This document shows, piece by piece, positions 58,613 to 64,000 of a stretch of DNA of 64,000 nucleotides. This stretch comes from Ensifer sp. MPMI2T (GTDB taxonomy: Bacteria; Pseudomonadota; Alphaproteobacteria; Rhizobiales; Rhizobiaceae). The stretch is from positions 158,122-222,121 of the forward strand of contig NZ_SRXN01000007.1 of the NCBI RefSeq assembly GCF_004827385.1, in the 5' to 3' direction. The notes under the pieces are model-generated. The model was not told the DNA's origin. It saw only the letters and a list, made by a program, of their open reading frames with translations, and ran no database searches. The translations under genes were made by a program, and so were the position numbers. The stretch's first letter is position 1. Every line of letters starts with the position of its first letter.

Positions 58613-59575
58613 TCAGGCGTTGGTGGCGCCGTCGATCCATATTTCGCCAGTACGTCGAAGCTTGTAACTCACGGTCTCCGCGGCTTCGTCGCAATCGATC
58701 TGCTCGCCCGGAACAAGCGCCGGGATATGTAAATGAGCGGGACACGCCGCCTTCTGCTCCTCGAAGGAAATGGGTTTCGAGAATCGGCCGCACGACCAGT
58801 GACCGTCGCCGCCCATCTCTGGCGTGCTGTAGAGGCACGAACGGCAAGTGACGCGCGGCCACGCATCCTCTTTGCAGACGTCCTTGTGCCGGCAGAACAG
58901 GCATTCGAACCAGTCCGGCTTTTCGCTAATGCGGCTGGGTGGCGACGGCGAATTGATGACACGCTCAAGGCGCGCCAACAGTCGCAGCGTGAACTCGGCG
59001 TCATACTCGATGCGCTCCGCATAGAGCGTGTCGTCATCCTTGCAGGAGACCAAGTACAACGCGCGGGATAAACCGAAAGCGTGCATACCAAGCTGGCACT
59101 GGCCGAAATGGAGCGGTTTCGCTACTTTGCAGCCATCCTTGATGATGGCCTTCATGCCCTTGGCGTTCGAACTCTTAAATTCCAGGAGGTGCTCTGTCTT
59201 GGGTGCCTCTACGACGCCCATCGCCTTGCCATCGCACTTGCCGCGCACATGGCCCTGCACAAGCCGAATGCGATCCTGCTGGCCATAGACATCAACGCCG
59301 ATGCGCAGAAGGTCTTCAACAAGGCGTTCTTCCTCGAGATTCCCGGTAGCAAACAGGCGGAGTTGCCGTCCGTGGTGCTTCTCCAGCGGAGAGCACCAAC
59401 GGAAGTTGTACCAGAGCTGCCGGTCACAGGATGCATTGGCTTCGCCGACGCTGATGCCGAGGGAATCCCAGGATTCCGCCGCAGCCTCATACGCGGCGTA
59501 GATCGCGGTGACCGTGCTGGCTTGCGGACGGGGAAGTGGTGCCACGGCTAGAACATCTCCTTCGTCTTCAAGCAT
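58613..59575 (-). CDS. Cas4/RecB-like PD-(D/E)XK exonuclease
   Basis: 320 residues. GNLEEERLVEDLL, GHVRGKCDGKA (Asp115) and HLLEFKSSN (Glu132-x-Lys134) make up the nuclease site. The C-terminal cysteines (CLFCRHKDVC and later CRSC, CGRF) may hold an iron-sulfur cluster, as in Cas4/AddB-type proteins. Probably part of phage recombination with Sak4-like and DUF669-like proteins. Confidence 0.82.
   Translation of the reverse strand: MLEDEGDVLAVAPLPRPQASTVTAIYAAYEAAAESWDSLGISVGEANASCDRQLWYNFRWCSPLEKHHGRQLRLFATGNLEEERLVEDLLRIGVDVYGQQDRIRLVQGHVRGKCDGKAMGVVEAPKTEHLLEFKSSNAKGMKAIIKDGCKVAKPLHFGQCQLGMHAFGLSRALYLVSCKDDDTLYAERIEYDAEFTLRLLARLERVINSPSPPSRISEKPDWFECLFCRHKDVCKEDAWPRVTCRSCLYSTPEMGGDGHWSCGRFSKPISFEEQKAACPAHLHIPALVPGEQIDCDEAAETVSYKLRRTGEIWIDGATNA
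58616..58630 (-). promoter_or_regulatory. mRNA leader hairpin with CCACCAA loop (sigma-like gene)
   Basis: GGCG-CCACCAA-CGCC on the minus strand, followed by AACACCACAAC and GAGGAGACCACC before the ATG at 58586. The stem overlaps the end of the Cas4-like gene. Confidence 0.55.
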
Positions 59576-59883
59576 CGCGCCGGGAATCGCGGATCTTGTT
59601 CAAACGCCAAGCATGCCGGCGCGTCATCACGAATGACCCACTCTTCCATGGGATTTCCGACCATTCCGCAATCAAGGATGACGCAGACTCCCGGCACGTG
59701 GTTGCCGAACTCGTCTTCCCAATCTTCGGCTTTGTCGTGGATGCAATGACGGCACCACTCACGCTCGAATTTTGCAGCTTCGTCCTCACTGGCTGGCCGC
59801 CAGAGTCCTGCTGCCGGAGCAGCAGGAACAAAGCCGACTTGTGCGCGTAGAGCCTTGGCGAAGAACTCGTCTAGCTCTGCCAT
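59548..59883 (-). CDS. Cys-rich phage hypothetical protein
   Basis: 111 residues. Several Cys/His (WCRHCIHDKAEDWEDEF, GVCVILDCGMVG) suggest a metal site. The start overlaps the beta clamp stop by one base. Function unknown. Confidence 0.65.
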   Translation of the reverse strand: MAELDEFFAKALRAQVGFVPAAPAAGLWRPASEDEAAKFEREWCRHCIHDKAEDWEDEFGNHVPGVCVILDCGMVGNPMEEWVIRDDAPACLAFEQDPRFPARCLKTKEMF

Positions 59884-60965
59884 CAGTGCACACGCATGGG
59901 CATGAGCACGGCCAGCAACTCCGGCGCCTTCTCGGACGTGAAGACAGACGGCGAGCCACTGTCAGCAAGTGCTAGCGTGATGTCGCCGGCCGGGAAGATG
60001 CCGACGAGCTCGGTGAGGTAGGTAGCATTGAAGCCGATATCGATCGGATCGCCGTCGTAATTGACGAAGATTTCATCGGTGGCGCTTCCCGAATCTGGAT
60101 TGTTGACGGATAGCTTCGCCTCGCCTGCCGCGAAGGATAGCTTCACCGCGCGTCCGCGCTCGGATGAGACCACAGACACACGGACAGCAGCCTGGCGCAT
60201 GTCATCGCTGCCGAAGATGATCTTCTTGTCGTTCTGGGTCGGAATGACGCGCTGATAATCTGGAAACGTGCCGTCGATGAGCTTGCTGGTCAGAACGAAG
60301 TCACCAGACGCAATGCGGATCTTCGTTTCGGATACCGATACGTGCACGGTCCCTTTCGGCAGCAGGCCGACCGTCTTGCGTGGCACGATGATGCCCTTGA
60401 ATGCGTCCTCGCCGGGATAGGCAACCTGATGACGCGATAGGCGGTGGCCGTCGGTCGCTACAGCGACGATCTTGCCGTCGAGCGAGTGCATGAAGATGCC
60501 TTGCAGGTAGTATCTGACATCGTCGCTGCTGATGGCAAACCCAACGGGAGCAAACAGCGCCGCCAGGTCGATCTCGAATTCGGCGTCGTAGCTGCCCTCG
60601 TTCATGGTCGGGAAGTCGCCTGCTGGCAGCACGGCCAAGTTAAACCGGCTACGGCCTGATTTGACGGTGAGCCGATCAGCATCCAGGCTGACGGCGACGT
60701 CCGAGGCGCCAGCCTTACGAGCAATATCGCCGAGCAGCTTGGCGTCAACGCAGATAGTGCCTGGTGCGTCGACTTCTGCTGGCGCAGACGCTGTGCCGAC
60801 GATATCGAGGTCGGTGCCAGTTACGGTGAGCTTGCCGCCATTTGCGTCAGTCGACGCGGACAGCAGCAGGCTGGAAAGGATCGGAATCGTGCTGCGCGCC
60901 TCAACGATCTTGGATACGGCGCCGATGACGCGCGCTAGGTCGGCGCGGGCTATTGTAAAGCGCAT
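59883..60965 (-). CDS. DNA polymerase III beta subunit-like sliding clamp
   Basis: 360 residues from the ATG at 60965 (MRFTIARADLARVIGAVSKI); host clamps have about 370. VEARSTIPILSSLLL, FALPAGDFP replaced here by AVLPAGDFPTMNEG, and a C-terminal KAPELLAVLMPMRVH are clamp blocks. It forms a ring on DNA and tethers polymerase. Phage-coded DnaN is rare; no phage polymerase is seen, so it probably diverts the host replisome. Confidence 0.88.
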   Translation of the reverse strand: MRFTIARADLARVIGAVSKIVEARSTIPILSSLLLSASTDANGGKLTVTGTDLDIVGTASAPAEVDAPGTICVDAKLLGDIARKAGASDVAVSLDADRLTVKSGRSRFNLAVLPAGDFPTMNEGSYDAEFEIDLAALFAPVGFAISSDDVRYYLQGIFMHSLDGKIVAVATDGHRLSRHQVAYPGEDAFKGIIVPRKTVGLLPKGTVHVSVSETKIRIASGDFVLTSKLIDGTFPDYQRVIPTQNDKKIIFGSDDMRQAAVRVSVVSSERGRAVKLSFAAGEAKLSVNNPDSGSATDEIFVNYDGDPIDIGFNATYLTELVGIFPAGDITLALADSGSPSVFTSEKAPELLAVLMPMRVH

Positions 60966-60988
60966 GGTGGTCTCCTCTTGGTGGTGTG

Positions 60989-61014
60989 TGCCGCATGGTG
61001 GTGGCCGTGCGGCA
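60989..61014 (-). promoter_or_regulatory. mRNA leader hairpin with CCACCA loop (beta clamp)
   Basis: TGCCGCA-CGGCCACCACCA-TGCGGCA on the minus strand, then CACACCACCA and AGAGGAGACCACC before the ATG at 60965. Confidence 0.6.
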
Positions 61015-61023
61015 GGTTGGCGA

Positions 61024-61350
61024 TCAGTCCTCGTCGTAGACTTCGGGCTCGTCGTTGAGGTGAGTGAAATCCACGTCGGATGCTGGATCATGCCACTCGC
61101 CGTCGCGGGGGATGACCATGTTAGGACCACGATACCCGCGCTCTTCGCGCAAATAGTGCATGGTGCTTTCGGCGCGATTCATGAGACGAAAACCGTCCGG
61201 AAGAGCCGCCTCAACCTTTTCAAGGATTGCCGGCATGTCCTCATCTGTCGGCGCTCGGCCGAACCCGAACCCATAATTGACGGAGCCGACTTGCTCTCCA
61301 TCCGTGATGTAGATGCTGAGCGTGACGCCCATAGGGTATCGCTTAGCCAT
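61024..61350 (-). CDS. Phage hypothetical protein
   Basis: 108 residues from the ATG at 61350 (MAKRYPMGVTLSIYITDG). Beta-rich N-terminus with VGSVNYGFGFGRAP and acidic tail. A hairpin leader precedes it. Function unknown. Confidence 0.65.
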   Translation of the reverse strand: MAKRYPMGVTLSIYITDGEQVGSVNYGFGFGRAPTDEDMPAILEKVEAALPDGFRLMNRAESTMHYLREERGYRGPNMVIPRDGEWHDPASDVDFTHLNDEPEVYDED

Positions 61351-61376
61351 ATTGTCTCCTCTTTCATGGTGTTTAC

Positions 61377-61400
61377 GGGCCGCCGTTGGTGCAGCGGCCC
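61377..61400 (-). promoter_or_regulatory. mRNA leader hairpin with CACCAA loop
   Basis: GGGCCGC-TGCACCAACG-GCGGCCC on the minus strand, then CACCATGAA and AGAGGAGAC before the ATG at 61350. Seven base pairs in the stem. Confidence 0.6.
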
Positions 61401-61417
61401 GGTTGGTTCCCTGCCGA

Positions 61418-61603
61418 TCAGCCGGCGACGTCCTCGACGATCTTCGACGCATCCTTGCCGATGCGCTTCAGCTTCGTCTCGGTGTAGCTCTTGCCGCGGT
61501 CGTTGAGCTCGCCGCCGAGCGTGACGACGTCAGCCGCGACGGATACGGGAAGCGTGACCACATTGACGGTCAGGCGTGCCGCCTTTTCGAGGAACTCGAA
61601 CAT
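61418..61603 (-). CDS. 61-residue phage protein
   Basis: From the ATG at 61603 (MFEFLEKAARLTVNVVTLPV), overlapping the previous stop (TAATG). A mildly hydrophobic N-terminal half is followed by a charged tail (TETKLKRIGKDASKIVEDV). Found downstream of DUF669 genes in some phages. Unknown. Confidence 0.62.
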   Translation of the reverse strand: MFEFLEKAARLTVNVVTLPVSVAADVVTLGGELNDRGKSYTETKLKRIGKDASKIVEDVAG

Positions 61604-62184
61604 TATTTGGCGCCCCAAGGACGGCGAGCACCCGTTGCCGCAGCAGCTGCGGCTGGCCGTGCAGCCGCCTTGTTGTCGTTCGCAGCAGCAGGTGCAGCCG
61701 CAGGCTGGTTGGCGTCGATCGACGGCTGCGGAATGTCGCCATGGTCCGGATAGTAGTATTTCTTCAGCTCGTTGCGGGCGGCGTACTTCGGCGAGCCGTC
61801 GGCGTTCTTCTCCTTGCTGTCGCGGCCCATGCCGACCTTGGCCGTGAACGAGATCAGGTGGAGCTCTTCGGAATCTTCCGGTGCCTCTGACATTCCGAGA
61901 GCGCGCAGAAGGCAGGCAAACTGCTGCTGGCCGATACGCTGCACGTCGTCCTTCGGGTGCTGAAGATTGTAGTTGCCGAAAATCTTGCGACCCTTGAAGT
62001 CCTCCGGCTCGATGACGTCGATCGTGACGCTCAGGTTGATTGCGTGGTCGCGGGTGCCTTCGTTCTTCTCCTTGACCTCGCTGGCCGTGATCTCGAGAAG
62101 GTAGTCGCCGTTGGGGATGTTGCCGAAATCCCTTTGCTGTGTATTTTCTTCGGTTGCTTCAACTCTTACGCCAATGCGTGCCAT
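61603..62184 (-). CDS. DUF669 family protein (single-strand DNA binding-like)
   Basis: 193 residues. RDFGNIPNGDYLLEITASEV and KGRKIFGNYNLQHPKDD are the DUF669 core; ELKKYYYPDHGDIPQPSID is in the C-terminal part. The Ala/Pro tail carries AAANDNKAAA. DUF669 genes sit between recombinase ATPase and clamp or nuclease and are thought to bind single-stranded DNA. Confidence 0.78.
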   Translation of the reverse strand: MARIGVRVEATEENTQQRDFGNIPNGDYLLEITASEVKEKNEGTRDHAINLSVTIDVIEPEDFKGRKIFGNYNLQHPKDDVQRIGQQQFACLLRALGMSEAPEDSEELHLISFTAKVGMGRDSKEKNADGSPKYAARNELKKYYYPDHGDIPQPSIDANQPAAAPAAANDNKAAARPAAAAAATGARRPWGAK

Positions 62185-62209
62185 TCAGTAGTCTCCTTTG
62201 TGGTGGTGG

Positions 62210-62362
62210 TCAGTTGGTGAGCGAGTAGTAGCGCCAGTCGCCACTACCGTATGCGGTGTGCGCGCACTCGCGCATCACGTGTTCGAGCCAAGCCCATCGC
62301 TCGCCGCGACGCGTACGAATCTTGACGGGGAACCATGCAAACCAGTGCTCTTGGTGGAACAT
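62210..62362 (-). CDS. 50-residue phage protein
   Basis: ATG at 62362 overlaps the ATPase stop (TGATG). MFHQEHWFAWFPVKIRTRRG..., rich in Trp and His, ending GDWRYYSLTN. Unknown; coding is supported by coupling and amino-acid content. Confidence 0.6.
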   Translation of the reverse strand: MFHQEHWFAWFPVKIRTRRGERWAWLEHVMRECAHTAYGSGDWRYYSLTN

Positions 62363-63168
62363 CAGGCGGCCTCGTCCTCTTCGACCGGCGCGTGCGCCGT
62401 GTAGAAGTACTTGGACAGCTCGGCGAAGCCCTGCCCCTTCTTGAACTTGATGGACGGCGGCATGTTGAGCCTGTTCTTCGCCAAGAACCCGGCGCGCTCA
62501 TCTGTGTAGATGACGCGGTCGGAGCCAGACATGCCTTCCGCCTTGTTCTCCTTCTTGCCGAAGCCCTTATCGACCTGCTTGATCGACGTGCGCTTGCTCA
62601 TGAAGAGCAAGGCGTCGCTCTTCTCCATGATGATGTCGGTGGCACGATCCTGGAGTTTCGGGCGGTAACGATCGTAGGAGTCGACAAGCGGATCGTTGAA
62701 TGCCTTCACCTTGCTGTGCAGGATCTGCACCACATGGATGCCAGCGCGCGAGATGGCGCGCACCGCGTCCATGTATTCCTGCCAGTCGTTGTCGGCTTCA
62801 AGGTAGCCTTTGCCGAACGCTGTCGGCGAGCCCTTGTCGTTGCTGTCGATGGTGTCCCAGGACATGCGAGAACATGTGTAGGACCAAAGCATCTTCTCGA
62901 AGGCGTCGAGGCTGTCGATGATGACCGTCTTGAATTCGTGCTCCTGCGTCAGCAGGTGCTCGAATGCGTCCATCATCTCGTTGTAACTCTCGATCTCGAT
63001 CGACGGCACGTCGAGATCAACCGGCGTTTCTTCGCCGACGGTGTGAAGATAGATCGGATCCGGAAACTCGCCGGCAAGCGTGGTCTTGCCGATGCCGCCG
63101 ATGCCGTAGACGGCGAGGACGGGCGGCGTCTTTCGTTTGCTGGATCTCAGCTTGTCAAAAACAGACAT
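62362..63168 (-). CDS. RecA/Sak4-like single-strand annealing ATPase
   Basis: 268 residues. Walker A YGIGGIGKTTLAGEF (21-35), Walker B FKTVIIDSLDAFEK, and AGIHVVQILHSKVKAF. Sak4-type ATPases act in phage recombination. Upstream of DUF669 and downstream of small membrane genes. Confidence 0.83.
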   Translation of the reverse strand: MSVFDKLRSSKRKTPPVLAVYGIGGIGKTTLAGEFPDPIYLHTVGEETPVDLDVPSIEIESYNEMMDAFEHLLTQEHEFKTVIIDSLDAFEKMLWSYTCSRMSWDTIDSNDKGSPTAFGKGYLEADNDWQEYMDAVRAISRAGIHVVQILHSKVKAFNDPLVDSYDRYRPKLQDRATDIIMEKSDALLFMSKRTSIKQVDKGFGKKENKAEGMSGSDRVIYTDERAGFLAKNRLNMPPSIKFKKGQGFAELSKYFYTAHAPVEEDEAA

Positions 63169-63205
63169 TAGGTCTCCTCAGTGGTGGTTAAGCGGTAACG
63201 GGCCT

Positions 63206-63331
63206 TCACAAAAACAGGTCCGCGAGAAACAGCAGCAGCGCGAACGCCGCTACTGTCTTCAAGAAGAGCCGCCAGTCGTGCGGATCGGGGTCGGCCGTGG
63301 TGGTGACGGCGGCAAGGCGCTTAGTCGTCAT
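63206..63331 (-). CDS. 41-residue small membrane protein
   Basis: MTTKRLAAVTTTADPDPHDW followed by a hydrophobic end (LFLKTVAAFALLLFLADLFL). Overlaps the previous gene by 11 bases. Inner-membrane tail anchor likely. Function unknown. Confidence 0.55.
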   Translation of the reverse strand: MTTKRLAAVTTTADPDPHDWRLFLKTVAAFALLLFLADLFL

Positions 63332-63545
63332 TCTGCCACCAGTAGAAAAGGCGGCAGAATGCCAGCCACGCGACAACGATGCCGATGCCGGCGGCCATGA
63401 TGAACGGCGCGAAGAAACCCGCCGTCAGTGCGGCCGCAGCGCACAGACCAGCACGTACGGCGCGACGAACGGACCGCCGTGGCTTGTGGACTGGTGCGGT
63501 GGGCACGTAGTCGAGGGGTGGCAGTCTGTGTGGTTCGTGGTTCAT
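63321..63545 (-). CDS. Small membrane protein
   Basis: 74 residues. A basic N-terminus (HKPRRSVRRAVRAGL) precedes one or two hydrophobic segments (CAAAALTAGFFAPFIMAAG, VVAWLAFCRLFYWW). Overlaps the next gene. Unknown. Confidence 0.6.
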   Translation of the reverse strand: MNHEPHRLPPLDYVPTAPVHKPRRSVRRAVRAGLCAAAALTAGFFAPFIMAAGIGIVVAWLAFCRLFYWWQNDD

Positions 63546-63859
63546 GCGGCGAGTACCTGTTGCGTGAGCAACAGGCGACGCGCCGCGCTGTGCATGTACA
63601 GGTAGCTGCGCTCTTCCGAAACGCGAGCGTTGGCTGCTGCACGTGCCGCACGCCTACGGTCGCCGCGCGTCATTCCCTGCGCGTCCTTCTTCGGCTCCTT
63701 GGCTGGCGTGCGGAAGCCGTTCCAGCCGCGCATGATTGCCATGGCATTCAGGCGTCGGCTGTGGTGGCCGTTGTCAGCGGACGGCAAGCCGAGGCGAGTG
63801 TCGTTGGCGTACTCGTTGGCGACGATCTTATCGAAGATGTTTGCTGCTGCTGTCTGCAT
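63542..63859 (-). CDS. Phage hypothetical protein
   Basis: 105 residues. Basic central part GDRRRAARAAANARVSE. A hairpin leader and GAGGAG lie upstream. Function unknown. Confidence 0.6.
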   Translation of the reverse strand: MQTAAANIFDKIVANEYANDTRLGLPSADNGHHSRRLNAMAIMRGWNGFRTPAKEPKKDAQGMTRGDRRRAARAAANARVSEERSYLYMHSAARRLLLTQQVLAA

Positions 63860-63876
63860 ATGTCATGTTCTCCTCT

Positions 63877-63898
63877 GCCTCCTGCTGGTGCAGGAGGC
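63877..63898 (-). promoter_or_regulatory. mRNA leader hairpin with CACCAG loop
   Basis: GCCTCCTG-CACCAG-CAGGAGGC on the minus strand, next to AGAGGAG and the ATG at 63859; CCACCACCACA lies upstream. Eight base pairs, loop conserved. Confidence 0.6.
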
Positions 63899-63921
63899 GC
63901 TGTGGTGGTGGTTGGTGGTGG

Positions 63922-64000
63922 TTAGGCGGCGAGGCCGGTCTGGCGCTGCAGCTTCCTGATTTTCTTGAGCTTGGCGATGATCTCGTCGAGCTCTTCGTGC
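63922..64000 (-). CDS. Partial phage gene entering from the right edge
   Basis: The C-terminal 25 residues are visible, ending at TAA 63922-63924. They are charged and helical (ELDEIIAKLKKIRKLQRQTG), probably a coiled-coil end. The start lies beyond the window. Confidence 0.55.
   Translation of the reverse strand, partial: HEELDEIIAKLKKIRKLQRQTGLAA

Larger units (their letters stand above)
11808..64000. mobile_element. Prophage (HK97-type siphovirus), right end outside the window
   Basis: From the tRNA-Thr onward gene content switches to phage genes. These include terminase, portal, S49 protease, HK97 capsid, tail tube, tape measure, tail tip, S74 spike, holins, endolysin, replication and recombination functions. 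Nearly all are leftward with overlapping start and stop codons. No integrase, excisionase or CI-type repressor is visible, so these must lie beyond 64000. The left boundary is inferred from the tRNA; the right boundary is not seen. At more than 52 kb it looks complete over its structural part. Confidence 0.93.

Overview
The window is a junction between an alphaproteobacterial chromosome (about 1-11.8 kb) and a large lambdoid/HK97-type siphovirus prophage (about 11.8 kb to the right edge and beyond). High G+C, the linkage murA / DUF2948 / hisD / UPF0262 / LMW phosphatase / infA / maf / yacG, and palindromic intergenic repeats of the type common in rhizobia point to Rhizobiaceae, most likely Sinorhizobium/Ensifer. 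This is inferred from gene content, not from a database match.

Chromosome: a few small genes (GlsB-type membrane protein, YbaK-type deacylase), a GlxA-type AraC regulator, a GT21-like lipid glycosyltransferase, tRNA-Phe(GAA), the conserved housekeeping cluster read leftward (murA to yacG), and tRNA-Thr(GGT) at 11733-11807, whose 3' end is the probable phage attachment site.

Prophage: almost every gene is read leftward. From right to left: small membrane and hypothetical genes, a recombination/replication set (RecA/Sak4-like ATPase, DUF669 protein, a phage-borne DNA polymerase III beta clamp, Cas4/RecB-like nuclease, sigma-70-like factor, SF2 helicase, Cro-type HTH, HNH endonucleases), a DNA methyltransferase, a PD-(D/E)XK protein and a primase-helicase. 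Next come the small early genes at 44-47 kb, then terminase, portal, S49 protease and capsid. A module with a glycosyltransferase, a methyltransferase and a DUF115-like protein interrupts the head genes. Connectors and tail genes follow: tape measure, tip protein and an S74-chaperone tail spike. The holin/GH19 endolysin set comes next, ending at a strong terminator at 19.65 kb. A separate operon (19.6 to 12.9 kb) then encodes a trypsin-like protease, a MotA/TolQ/ExbB-like channel protein, an ExbD/MotB-like anchored partner, two more membrane proteins and nucleotide-pool enzymes (MazG-like, HD hydrolase, dNMP kinase-like), ending at a terminator at 12.85 kb. Two genes on the + strand (21.4 and 31.2 kb) look like morons.

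Three genome-wide patterns stand out. (1) Ten copies of a TTGACAAATTTGTA promoter/operator, nine of them directed leftward. (2) A recurrent mRNA leader with a hairpin whose loop carries CACCA(A) while the stem sequence varies, followed by CACCAC and a GAGGAG Shine-Dalgarno. (3) A recurrent peptide motif A-N-D-N in nine unrelated phage proteins, matching the start of alphaproteobacterial tmRNA tags. No integrase and no CI-type repressor are visible, so the prophage must continue past the right edge.
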